Source: Kitagawia praeruptora (taxonomy: Eukaryota; Streptophyta; Magnoliopsida; Apiales; Apiaceae). From it: a stretch of DNA of 64,000 bases. The stretch is from the NCBI GenBank assembly GCA_037693485.1, contig CM075349.1, positions 74,193,001 to 74,257,000 of the forward strand, read 5' to 3'. Positions 34,032 to 45,477 of this stretch are shown here, piece by piece; position 1 is the first letter of the stretch, and the number at the start of each line of letters is the position of its first letter. Position numbers and translations under genes: made by a program. The notes beneath the pieces were generated by a model. The model was not told the DNA's origin, made no database searches, and saw only the letters and a list, made by a program, of their open reading frames with translations.

Positions 34032-34096
34032 GACTACATCTAATAGAATCATAACATTATTTAGTAAATAATGTTATGATTCTATTAGATGTAGTC
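34032..34096. repeat. Perfect 31-bp inverted repeat with 3-base loop
   Basis: Arms 34032-34062 and 34066-34096 are exact reverse complements (starting GACTACATCTAATAGAATC), separated by AGT. As RNA this forms a long perfect hairpin. Confidence 0.95.
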
Positions 34097-34486
34097 CCTA
34101 GCAGGTAAACATATATAAGATAGGTAAATTTAGTTTTTTCTGTACACAAGCATTTGCAAATACTGACCACAAATAATTCAATATTTAGTTATCAAGTTGG
34201 TCAAAAAAAAATGTAAAACACCGAGCAAAATATGATTAATTCTTAGATGTGATTAGTCAATTGATAAATAAAATGCTATAAACGTATATATTGTAAGGCA
34301 TCAATAACATATATCCACCTTATAAACAACACAAAAACAACTTAAGATCAAGAAGATATTAAAATGCAACAAATTTAGGTCTAAATATAAAAAGAGAATG
34401 AGACACGGGCATATTATTACACAAACACAGAGATACAAAAAGAATAAATAATGGAGGGAGAGAGAGATAGAGAGAGGAGTTCTAAC

Positions 34487-34720
34487 ATCAGCATCGTTGG
34501 GGTTCTTGTCACAGAGATCCATGATATGATTCTTGCAAATCGCGCAGTTATCAACAACGATATCTGGATAAATCAATGCAAAAATTAAAAAGAAGATCAA
34601 TTAAAGTAAAGTTAGGGTTTGATGAAAGACTAACCCGAAACCTAAAGAGAAACGGCGTTCCACTTCTTGATTTTGAAGGACTTGGGTGGTTTCCTAGTTG
34701 CGGAGAGACCGGCGCCACGC
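34487..34720 (-). pseudogene. RBX1 (RING-box, cullin-RING ligase) fragment
   Basis: Exon 1 (about 34720-34643) encodes KPPKSFKIKKWNAVSL and exon 2 (34563-34487) encodes DIVVDNCAICKNHIMDLCDK, matching the RBX1 segment that binds cullin and starts the RING-H2 domain (C-x-x-C). At the exon 1 end the conserved WAW is replaced by a TAG codon and joining to exon 2 leaves the frame. The remainder of the RING is absent. It is in the same orientation as, and upstream of, the thioesterase gene inside the same inverted-repeat element. Confidence 0.72.
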
Positions 34721-35369
34721 TGAAAAGTTGAGTGCGAAGCACAAGAGTCGGAGAGGAAAGAAAAGCAGCAGACGCATCATAATTGACACAAATGAGCAGA
34801 CGCGTCACACAAACGTGGTAGGGGTAAAAATGTAATTTCACTCGAATAAAATCATTCACCAAAGTGGTATGTTGCCGTATAAGATATATAATAGATGGAT
34901 TATACTCCTCTAACCTCTTTTTTTTTTGTAAAGCCATAAGATTTATTAATAGAGACAGGCAAATCCTGGTATACAGAAGTAGCAGATCATTACACATACT
35001 AATGAGCAACAAGCTGAGAGGAATAACAAACTAAAGAAACAGAGGCAAGGAACAGAGACAAGAAACAGAGACTGGCGACGACAATGAAGAACTACCAGTA
35101 TTTAATTTTATTAATATAAATTTTATTAATTTATATATCTTATGTTTAAAAATCGAGTATGTTATAATTTATAAAATTAAAGTATTGTAATATATTAGTG
35201 ATTTTTTTGTTCGGTTTTAAAATCGAAACCGACCCGTTAAAAACCGAACTGAGCCTTTTAAAACCGAAACCTACGATTCAGTTGCGGTTTTCAATTTTTA
35301 AAACCGAAGACATGCGATTTCGGGACAAAACCGCCCCTAACAGAACCGTGCTCTCCCCTATCACCAGCT

Positions 35370-35839
35370 AGTCGGCTACTTCATTTTTTCCCACATTTCA
35401 ATTTTTCTCTCACAGATGTATGTTTTTTCTGTAATTTTTAAATTTTATCTTCAATTAGTTTTATTGATTTTTTCTATCTTTTATTTGATTTTATCACTAT
35501 TTATTTTTTTGAAAATCCTATATCAGAAATAAAAAATATACATATATAATTAGGGTTTTTATTCTTAAAAGTTTGAGAATTGTTCTATAAAAAAAACAAT
35601 AAAATATTATTTCTGAATCTATTCAATATAGTCAAACTAGAGATGTACCAAAGGTGGGGGTGTGTTTCTAATTATTCGGGGTTACAAAAAATTTGAAAAT
35701 AATAATAAAATATTGTTTTTAAATTATAGCTAATATCATTGGAGCACAATCTCTTACAGGTTCATCAAATTTTACCTAACAATTATTATATATTATTTTA
35801 GCTAACCATTATAGCTACTGCCTTGGAGATGCTTTTAAG
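35370..35839. other. AT-rich spacer between nested termini
   Basis: No gene. It contains the inner side of the GAGCATCTCCAA-type terminus near 35838-35850. Confidence 0.4.
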
Positions 35840-36454
35840 AATATCCCATTAAAATTGCTGTTTGACTAACGTTTGACTAACTTTCTAATGACAGAAGAGT
35901 ATTTTTATTGAGAAGACAAAAACTTGATGGTACCACTCGTAAATCAAAAACATGCGGTGGTACCATTCAAAAAATCCAATACCAGAAGGGTACCATTGAG
36001 AATATCCCTAAAAAGTAATATAATTTTGGTGAGAGTTTGATGCCGCTTGAATAAAGGCCCGCAATATCACAATTTGAAAGCAAATGACCCCAAATATCAC
36101 AGCTTAAAAACTTGACCCCAAATATCACTCCAAAACACATTCTAATATAGCATTTTTGTTTTTATTTCTTTTTTTCTTTTGAAAACGCTGTTGCGTTTAT
36201 CGTGTTTGGATTTTTTTTTGTTTGAGTAGAGACGCTGATTCATACTTGGTTTTCAAAGGATTGGTTACACCAACGCCACTTTATGTGGCGCTTTGGTGCA
36301 TTTTTAATTTTTTTTTTTAATTTTTAGTTAAAATTGTATTTTTTAAATTTAAAAAGTACAATTTAATTAAATTTAGGGGTTCAACAATTAACTTTTGGGG
36401 TTCAATGTTTCCATTTTGGGTTTTAGAAATATTCGGAACGACGAATAAACCGTA

Positions 36455-36505
36455 TACGAATTTAGGGTTTAGGGTTGTTTACAACCCTAAACCCTAGATC
36501 CAAAA
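36455..36505. repeat. Inverted telomere-like repeat (TTTAGGG) palindrome
   Basis: TTTAGGGTTTAGGGTTG followed after a few bases by CAACCCTAAACCCTA: two plant telomere units facing two inverted units. A half copy recurs at about 37050. Confidence 0.7.
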
Positions 36506-36637
36506 CCCAAATTAATCCTGATTTTTAAACGCGTTATTGTTTAAAAATCAGGCCGCCAGATTCAATTTTTTAATTAAAATTTTTCAATTAAAAAAAAATA
36601 ATTTTAATTAAATTTTGGGGTTCAACAATTAACTTTT

Positions 36638-36978
36638 TGGTGATGGCCCAAAATAATCATTTTTGGGATCTAGTGGTCCAAAATACCGAAGGAATACGGA
36701 GTTTCGGCCTCCGTATTAGCATGATACATGATACGGAACACGGTCCTCCGTATTAGCATGATACAGAAATGGTGTTCCATGTTAGTGCTGCGCACCCACC
36801 TAACACGGAACACGGTCTTCCGTATCATGCATAACACGGAAGACCGTGTTCCGTATCATGCTATGTTACGGAAGACGAAGTACCGTATTACCCCTCATAT
36901 CACGGTACACGATTTAACGTGTTGGATCGGTATTTTGGGCCAGACATGCTCAAATATGAGTATTTTGGTAATTTTCTC
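36638..36978. mobile_element. MITE with nested palindrome of ACGGAACACGGTCTTCCGT
   Basis: Inverted ends carry GGCCCAAAATA and GTCCAAAATACC words. The core (36690-36910) repeats ACGGAA/TTCCGT words; 36805-36823 and 36836-36854 are perfect 19-bp inverted copies with a 12-base loop. Confidence 0.6.
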
Positions 36979-37568
36979 TTAACTTTTGGGGTTCAACATT
37001 TCCATTTTGGGTTTTAGAAATATTCAGAACGACGAATAAACTGTATACGAATTTAGGGTTTAGGGTTGTTTACAAGCCTAACCCTAACCTATTCTGATTT
37101 TTAAAGCGTTTAAAAATCAGGCCGTTGGATTCAATTTTTTAATAAAAAAAAAAAATTTAACTAAATTTAGGGGTTCATCAATAAATTTTTGGGGTTCAAC
37201 GTTTTCATTTTGGGTTTTAAAAATGCTCAGAATAAACCGTATATATTTAGAATAAAAAAGAAAAAAAACAAAGAAACGCCACATAAAGTGGCGTTGCATC
37301 ACAAAACACACTACTTTATCCGGCGTCCCCCCCCCAAAACACAATACTATCTAGCATTAATAAGAAAAAAAAAATTCCTCACCCCCAAAACGCTAAACGC
37401 ATTAGCGTTTTTGAATTAAAAAAAGAAAAAAAATATATGAGATGCTACACGAAGTAGCGTTTTTGTATAAAAATTGGAAACGCTACACGCAACTGTGTTT
37501 TGAAGTGATATTTAGGACCAAGTTTTTAAGTTGTGATATTTGGGACCATTTCTTTTCAAATTGTGATA

Positions 37569-38052
37569 GATAGGACCAACACATCACATAGGACCAACAC
37601 CCATGCTGCTTACCTAGATTAATTAGAGACCTATGATCTTTACCATGAATGTACAGCATGGGATTTTTTACTCCGAATGCATGAGGAAAGTTTTGAGAAT
37701 AAGCTCATACTGAAAGAATCTTTTAAAATCTAGAATGTTCCACTCGGATTTTAAAAATCTAATTAAAGTATTCTAGACTTTTTAAAATTTTAATCAAATA
37801 CCAACTACTTTTTCCTTGAAAATTCCATATTTTAGTGGATTTTATAAAATTTAATTTAGATACCCCATGTTCTTAAAATCGTAAATTCAATACTATCAAA
37901 GCAAAAATTTATAATCACTATCTGCGCAAGGCCATTGTTGCCTGTCTCACACACACAAGCACACATTGTAAAAGCATTGAACAGTTGAGTGTTCACATCT
38001 TCTCTGTGCAATACTATTATTGAAATCATTATCAAACTTCAGCTGTGTACCA
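37569..38052. other. 5' flank of the glycosyltransferase pseudogene
   Basis: No gene or known repeat seen. It probably contains the former promoter and 5' UTR. Confidence 0.4.
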
Positions 38053-39442
38053 ATGGGTTCACAGTCACAGCAGCTTCACTTTGTTTTGATCCCCTTAATG
38101 TGTCCAGGCCACATTATTCCAGTGATAGACATGGCCAAACTGCTGGCCCAACGCCCAGTCATTGTCACCATCGTCACCACTTCTCGCAATTCAGTCCGTT
38201 TTGGTGCAGCCATTAATCGGGCCATTGAGTCCGGGCTCCCCATTCGGCTTCTTGAAGTCCCATTCCCGTCTGTAGAAGCTGGCTTGCCCGACGGATGTGA
38301 AAACATTGATAAACTGCCTAATTATAGTTTGATCCCAAACTTTATTTCTGCAGCAAATATGTTACAAAAGCATGTGGAAAAACTTCTTGGAGAGGCAAGG
38401 CCTAGTCCAAGTTGCATTTTATCCGATAAATACATGTCGTGGACAACAAAAACTGCAGAAATGTTTCAGATTCCGTGGATTATGTTTGATGGAATGAGTT
38501 GTTTCACACAGTTGTGCACGGAACTGCTGTCAACTTCAAAAGTGCACGAGAGTGTTCCAGACTCAGAGCCCTTTATTGTCCCCGGTTTACCTGATTCTAT
38601 CAAATTTATCAAACCCCAGTTGCCTCCTTTATTCAATTCTGGTTCTGTTCCCGATTCTGTGATCATTATTAACAAACAAGTAAGAGCAGCTGATGTAGGA
38701 GCATACGTGGTTGTAATTAACAGCTTTGAGGAGTTGGAAAAAAATTATGTTGATGAGTTTAAAAAGTTAAGAAGAGATAAAGTTTGGTGTGTTGGCCCTT
38801 TGTCTTTAAGCAACAAAGATAGCTTAGATAAGGCTCAAAGAGGAAATAATGCCACCAATGATCAATACAAATGTTTGAATTGGCTTGGCATTCAAAAACC
38901 TGGCTCTGTAATCTATGCATGTCTCGGAAGCCTGAGTAGTCTTACACGTGGACAGCTGATAGAGCTTGCTTTAGGCTTGGAGGCATCAGAACATCCATTC
39001 GTATGGGCAGTAAGGGCTGGAAGTAAACAAGAAGAGATAGAGAAATGGAGGATTCTTGACGCATTGTGGTTGGAATTCGACGACTGAAGGGATCTGTGCT
39101 GGAGTTCCACTAATCACATGGCCATTGTTCGCGGAACAGGTTTTTAATGAAAAGTTATTAGTGCAAGTAGTAGAGACTGGTGTGAGTGTTGGAAGTGAGA
39201 TTGCTGTGCAGCTAGGTGGGGAAGAGAAGGCCGGAGTGAATGTGAAGAGAGAAGATGTTAAAAGGGCTATAAATTGCATAATGTGTGAGGGAGAGGAAGG
39301 GGAAAGTAGAAGAAGAAAAGCAAGGGAGTTTGCAGAGAAGGCAGCTAAGGCAGTTGAAGAAGGAGGCTCTTCTCACTTCAATATTAACCTGCTGATTGAG
39401 GACAATAAGAAACAAACAAATGATCAGAGGATAGAGAGCTAA
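38053..39442 (+). pseudogene. UDP-glycosyltransferase (UGT73-like), internal deletion in the PSPG box
   Basis: Family GT1 enzymes move sugar from UDP-sugars to small molecules in the cytosol. Start chosen at MGSQSQQ (38053), which fits the family N-terminus; an in-frame ATG at 38020 is less likely. The N-terminal domain keeps HFVLIPLMCPGHIIP (catalytic-type His) and IVTTSRNSVRF; the C-terminal domain keeps WLGIQKPGSVIYACLGSLSS. After EEIEKW, about 30 residues including the first part of the 44-residue PSPG box (WAPQ…) are missing, and the frame shifts: the 38053 frame ends at 39087. The rest (GGFLTHCGWNSTTEGICAGV, PLFAEQ) continues in the next frame to 39442. The end lies 81 bp from a retrotransposon array. 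Confidence 0.85.
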
Positions 39443-39523
39443 GGCACAATCCAGGTAATTTATATATTTGTGATTTTCTTCTGAAATTCAGAAACTAATT
39501 ATTGGGTACCTTTAGGTTGTAAG

Positions 39524-40889
39524 TGTTGGGAATTATGACTAAAACAGCAACATAGAGGCAGTTATATATCGTATTTAACAAGTCCAGGCCAAGCATACAA
39601 TTAGCGAAACAAAACACGAAGGTAAAACACATGCATGTCAGTAACTGATAGAACAAAGAGAAGGCAGAAAACATACCAGTAGCCATAGCTATATCAGTAT
39701 GTAGAACAAGTAAAACAAACAGCTGAGTCGTCAGGATTTGCTAGAAAGCCTGACTGCTCTTGAAGAGATAATTGCCCCCACTTACAACTGTGTTGGGATG
39801 CTTGGAACACCTCTCCCAGGATAAAACAGCTCCAAGCTAAATGATCACAGTAATCAGAAAGCTCTACTTCGACTAGCACCTCAGTCGCCGGAAAAACCCT
39901 AAGTAATATATACTATAACAGGAGGAGAACAGAGAGTGTAGAGAAGACAAGAGAATGTAGGGTGTGGTCTGTATATTCAGTGTGTACAGTATATAACAAT
40001 CAGTAGCTTAGGTCTCTATTTATAGGAGAGACCAAACGTAACTGATGCCACCCAATTAATATTGTAACTGCCGATTTACATTTAATAAAATGAAACGGCT
40101 GATTTAATAAAATCAAAACGGTTGATTTAATAAATCGTAACTGTTACGTTATATTTATCCACACATATCAGTTTTTATTTTAATTATACGAATATATATA
40201 TCATCAAATTCTGACCCAACATCAGGATCTGATCCATCAGGATTTTTCGTCCGTCAGGATCTGATGTCCATCAGTATTTGATCATTCATCAGGATCTGAT
40301 ACCGTCAGGACTTGAGGTCCATCAGTATTTGATCCAGCATCAGGATCTGGTAGTACCTTCAGGATTTCATCAGGACTTGGCCCAATATATATATATATTC
40401 TAATTAAAATATTATTCAATCACAGAAATAAAATCCCTCGCCCAGGTCGCCTCGCGTACGCGAGACGCCGAGACATTCGCCCAAATCGCCCTTCGACCGA
40501 GCCGACCCGAGTCGAGACGTGGCGTGGCGAGGCGAGGCGGGCGGCGGCGGCGCGCGCGCGCGTGTGTGTGTGTGCGCGTGGAGCACACAGTAACACCATG
40601 CACCATCATACACCTTAGTAGTTGTACACTACCCATGTGTGTGATTCTATATAAAGCCAACAACCCCCTTTATTCATTTCAATGTGGGACAAATACACAT
40701 TCTCATTTCAAGCTTATTCAAGCTACTAACTTCAACTCCATTTCTCTATGGGTTTCACTAAGAAAATTACTTAGACCCAAATATGAAAATTTAAGTCCTC
40801 ATAACAAGGAACAATTTTCAATCGTTAAAATCCGGAATTTACATCAAGAACATAAAATACTTATGCTCTAAAAACTCCATTTTCTAACA
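39524..40889 (-). repeat. LTR A of the copia array (3' LTR)
   Basis: 1,366 bp, plus-strand ends TGTTGGGAAT … TTTTCTAACA. It contains a minisatellite of ATCAGGATCTGAT-like words (40220-40380), lacks a block of about 50 bp present in B and C, and has a GC-rich patch (40440-40580) with CGCGCG and GTGTGT runs. TATA-like TATATAAAG on the plus strand near 40650. Confidence 0.9.
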
Positions 40890-41413
40890 ATCCCCCACAA
40901 ATCCATATAGAAATGTTTCAGGTTTTCCATCATGACTTGTTTTTCAGAGTCGGTACCCTTCCGGGTTTGAACCCTCCTAAGTCCCCTACTTCAATGATTA
41001 CCGGATTCAGATGGAATGTTTCACCTTGAATCTTAATCCGTTTGGTGTAACCATGTTCCATAGACGACGACAAGTCAAAGGCTATGGTGCCAATCTACGG
41101 CTTTAAGACATTAATGGTCTTGTCTCGATCCTGTTCGTCGAATGTTTCAAGGAATAACCCTTCCCTCTAATTGCGACCACACAATTACATTCGCTTAGCT
41201 GGGCATCTCCAGAGATGTACTGCAACCATCTCGTCAAATGACTTGACCCCATTCAGAGTTATAATAACTCTTGCTATCTAGCAGTATCAGTACCTTCTAG
41301 GTTTTCAGGGGATAGACTCAGATACATCAGTATCAGCTATGTAGCAAAGGTACTATCAATTCATCCTTACAGCTTGTTATTACCACATTGAATACACTTC
41401 AAGGGATCTCCTC

Positions 41414-44400
41414 TCATGTGTATTGGGTTCCCACTGATGATGAACTATGATGGGTTGACAGCCCCATCCCCAACCTTGACTTAAGGACCACTGCAGGTTC
41501 CAGTCCTTTAGTTAAAGGATCAGCTGTATTATTCTGAGTTCCTATGAACTCTACAGCAATAATCCTATCAGACACTAAACCCCTAATAGACTTTAGTCTA
41601 ACTTGGATGTGCCTCTTGGTTTTAGCATTATACTTTTTACTGCTAATCTTGTCGATAGTTGTTTTACTATCACAATGAATAGCAAGCGCAGGAAGCGGTC
41701 TGCTTACTACAGGTATCGTGGACATAAGTCCATGTAACCATTCAGCCTCCGTCCCCGTGGCATCAAGCGCACACAACTCAGCCTCAAAAGTAGACCGAGT
41801 TACTATAGTCTGTTTGGTCGACTTCCAGGATATTGCTCCCCCTGCTAAGGTGAACACGTATCCAGTCACTCCATTGGAACCAGACTTCTTAGCTATCCAA
41901 CTTGCATCACTGTACCCCTCAAGTACACCAGGAAATCTCCTATAGTGTAAACTTAGGTACATTGTGCCTTTCAGATATCTAAGTACTCTATCAAGAGCAT
42001 CCCAATGAGTTCTGTTTGGACAGCTTGTATACCTAGCCAATTTAGACACAGAGTATGAAATATCTGGTCTAGTACAGTTAGCAAGATACTGCAAACTCCC
42101 TATAATCTGAGAATACCTTAACTGAGACACAGGTACTCCTGAAGCATTCTTAACAAGGGCAACTTTAGGATCATAGGGTGTACTAGCGATTCTACACTGT
42201 GAATAACCATATTTCTCAAGTATAGATTTCTCTATATAATGAGACTGCGATAAAGTTATTCCCTCAGCTGACTGTGTAAGTTTGAGACCAAGAATCACAC
42301 TAGCCTCACCCAAATCCTTCATTTCAAAATGCCTTTTCAAGAAAGCTTTTGTCTCGTTAATTATCTCAAGATTGGTTCCAAACAATAGTATGTCATCAAC
42401 ATATAGGCACATGATGACACACTCACTACCTTTAACTTTAGTGTAGACACACTTATCACTTTCATTAATATCATAACTGAACGGCACTATAGTTTCATCA
42501 AACTTTTTATGCCAATCCCTAGGAGCTTGTTTCAAGCCATAGATGGATTTGATCAACTTACATACTTTCCTTTCGTTACCAGATGCAACAAATCCCTCAG
42601 GCTGATCCATATAAATCTCTTCTTCAAGTTCACCATGAAGAAAAGCTGTCTTTACATCCATTTGATGGATGATAAGACCATGTACGGAAGCCAATGCTAC
42701 AAGCATTCGGATTATTGTCATCCTAGCTACAGGAGAGTATGTATCAAAGTAATCAATACCCTCCATTTGCTTAAAACCCTTAGCTACCAGTCTAGCTTTG
42801 TACTTATCTATTGAGCCGTCAGGATTCAACTTCCTTTTAAATATCCATCTGCACCCGATAGTAGAACACCCAGGAGGGAGATCAACTAACTCCCATGTTC
42901 CGTTAGAAACAATAGAGTCAATTTCACTCTTTACAGCGCCCTTCCAGTGCCTAGACTCTGAAGAATCCATAGCATGTCGGAAAGTTAAAGGTTCGTCCTC
43001 GACATTGTAAGTGATAAAATCACTTCCAAAATCCTTGACTACCTTTGCACGCTTACTCCTTCGTGGTTCCTCTACCTCCTTAGGAGTAGAGCTACTACTA
43101 GGTTCCGCCCCCACATTTGTCATCTTTTCCACATGATCAGGAATAGAACTTGATGTGTGAGTAGGTTCTTTATTAGAAGTAACTAGAGGCATACCAGTCT
43201 TCATAGGGTAAACATCCTCAAAGAATGTAGCATCACGAAACTCAACTATCGTATTTGCCACTATACCATCTATGTCAGATTTTAATACTAAAAATCTCAT
43301 AGCTGTAGTGGTCTCAAGATAGCCTAGAAAGATACAATCAACAGTCTTCGGACCTAGTTTCTTTCTCTTGTGTTCAGGGACAAGTACCTTAGCAAGGCAC
43401 CCCCACACACGAAGATACTTAAGACTAGTCTTCTTGCTCTTCCATAACTCATAGGGTGTCTTATCCATGTGTTTCAGAGGAACTCTATTCAGAATATGGC
43501 AAGCCGTATTCAGAGCTTCTCCCCACATGTATTTAGGCAAACCAGAATTAATAAGCATACTATTAATCATATCTTTAAATGTTCTGTTCTTTCGCTCAGC
43601 AACCCCATTAGACTCAGGTGTGTATGGTGGTGTAACTTCATGAACTATACCATTGCTTGCACAAAATTCATTAAAAGCGTTACTCGTATACTCACCACCT
43701 CTATCAGATCTCAACCTTTTAAGTACCTTACTAGTTTGTTTTTCTACTTCAGTTTTATATATAATGAATTTACTAAGTGCTTCATCCTTATGTCTAAGTA
43801 AATAAACATAACTTTATCTACTACTATCATCTATAAAGGTAATGAAGTATCTAAAATGGTCCTTAGTCAACACACCACCAAATTCACAAATATCAGTGTG
43901 TACTAAATCTAACAAGTCTTAATCCTTAACAATATTATGAAAAGGTTTCCTTATTTGTTTAGCAGACACACATACTTGACATTTAGAATTCTTTTCTATA
44001 GTGTGTTTTGGAATCAACTCTAAGTTCATCATATTTTTAAGAGCACCAAAATTTAAGTGACCAAGTCTAGCATGCCATAAAGTTGAAGATTCAACATAGT
44101 TAACAGAAGGAGTAATCTTATTAAAAGCACCCAAAACGGGCTCAGCATTTATTACAAACAAACCATTAGCTACTAAACAGCTTCCACTTATTATATTTCT
44201 ACGCATGTCGGGAACATGATGCACTCTCGTCAGGGATAGAATACGACCCGAAGGAAACTTCAAGTCCACGTTTCCTATTCCATGTACTTGAGCAGCACTT
44301 GCGTTCCCCATCGTCACTGTCAAGCTATGACTCTGTTGATAAGATACAAATAAACTAATGTCAGCACAAATATGCACATTAGCTCCAGTATCAATCAACC

Positions 44401-45439
44401 ATTCATTTGACAGGTAAGTGGAAAATAGTACAGGGTTGTAGGTAACATACCGGTCTTCGTTGGTTTCAGAAGCCAAAGCCTCACCAACAACCATGTTCGC
44501 TACAGGCCCACTTGAGGTTCCAAGCACAGCATTCGCTTGAGCTACCCCCTCGGCTTTCTTTGCTCTCTTTGTAGGGCAGTCCTTACTCCAGTGCCCAACC
44601 TGCCCACAAGACCAACATGGTTTGTTTGCCTTTGGTTTCTTGGCCTTATCCTTGTCACTCTTAGGTTTATTACTATTACCCTTCTTTGAGACAGCCTTCC
44701 TTTTCTGTCCTACAGTTGCTACGTTTACCTTCGAACTTCCATGCTCAGTTGGCATCACATGTCCCTGTTTGGACTTGTGTTGTTCTTGCACCGAGATGTC
44801 CAGCATAAGGTTGGTCCAGGTGATCTCTCCTTTCTGTCTTTTCAGGGAGAGAGAGAACTCTTCCCAAGACTTTGGAAGCTTTTCAATCACACTCATCACC
44901 TTAAAATTTTCCGGGAGGTCCATTCCAGACTCCTTCAAAGCATGCACTATCATCTCGAATTCATGCACTTGCTCAGTCATGGACTTATTGTCCACCAGCT
45001 TGAAATCAAGGAACCTAGCCACAGAATACTTTTCCAGACCTTGTGAGTCAGTATTATGTGTCTGGTCCAGCTTCTCCCATAAGAGTTTTGCGGTGTAGGC
45101 ATCAGAGGAGTACACATCAAACAATGTGTTGGTTAGAGCAGCCAGAATTGCTGCCCTAGCAACCCCATCCTTCTCAGCCCACTTCGCATAACTCTTAACT
45201 GATTCAGCCTTCTCTTGATCCACAACTGGCTTCTCATATTCCACAACAGGCCATAGACCCTTTACAGTCAACCACAACTTCATCCTTTTCTGCCAACGAG
45301 AAAAGCCAACGCCCCCATTGAATTTTTCAGGCAAGCCAGTCAATTCAACGGGTTGTGGAAAACTGTAAGTGGTCCAATCAATGACCCCAGCAGATGCAAC
45401 CGAACTACCACTAGCAGGAATTTCACTCTCGTTAACCAT
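41414..45439 (-). pseudogene. copia gag-pol, left copy, broken in integrase
   Basis: Start at ATG 45439 (MVNESEIPAS). In order: gag with CCHC knuckle CWSCGQVGHWSKDC; protease LIDTGANVHIC; integrase zinc region (HARLGHLNF … CQVC) and DDE core (DRGGEY, PESNGVAERKNRT); reverse transcriptase with LYVDDILLF; RNase H with a C-terminal ADPLTKGL. Two stops interrupt the integrase: TAA at 43919-43921 and TAA at 43814-43816. The RT and RNase H half reads open to 41414. Confidence 0.9.
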
Positions 45440-45477
45440 TATGCTAAATACTATATAACAAATTATCTCTTCAAGAA

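Larger units (their letters stand above)
27354..35359. mobile_element. 8-kb inverted-repeat element enclosing an intact gene
   Basis: Ends AGGGGTGAGCA (left) and, inverted, AGGGGAGAGCA (right), with subterminal regions full of AACCGAA words on one side and the same inverted on the other (27360-27540 and 35200-35345). A perfect 10-bp direct repeat, ATCACCAGCT, flanks it (27344-27353 and 35360-35369). Inside are Helitron/SINE-like repeats, a hAT MITE, a complete thioesterase gene and an RBX1 fragment, both minus strand. No transposase is seen; the superfamily is uncertain (the duplication length suggests Mutator-like). Confidence 0.7.
26004..36008. mobile_element. Outer Mutator-like element or its two termini (GGGATATTCTCAATGG ends)
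   Basis: Inverted repeats of about 170 bp, 26004-26174 and 35840-36008, agree at about nine of ten bases by eye and begin GGGATATTCTCAATGGTACC. Flanking 9-mers CAAAACGTA and TAAAAAGTA match at 7 of 9, a decayed Mutator-type duplication. Other elements fill the space between, so the original element was probably much shorter. No transposase seen. Confidence 0.6.
36066..37568. mobile_element. Inverted-repeat element with CCAAATATCAC ends
   Basis: Left arm 36066-36147 and right arm 37490-37568 are inverted copies containing CAAATATCACA.CTTAAAAACTTG and CAAAACACA. Within it a segment with GGGGTTCAACA, TTTGGGTTTTAGAAATATTC and TTTAGGGTTTAGGG occurs around 36375-36490 and again at 36980-37080, with a partial third at 37165-37240. 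No coding sequence. Boundaries are approximate. Confidence 0.5.

Noticed and set aside
40412..40871. Arg-rich and Ala-rich ORFs in the GC-rich LTR patch (also at 46419 and 52363)
   Set aside because: They come from CGCGCG and GTGTGT runs within the LTR and have no family resemblance.
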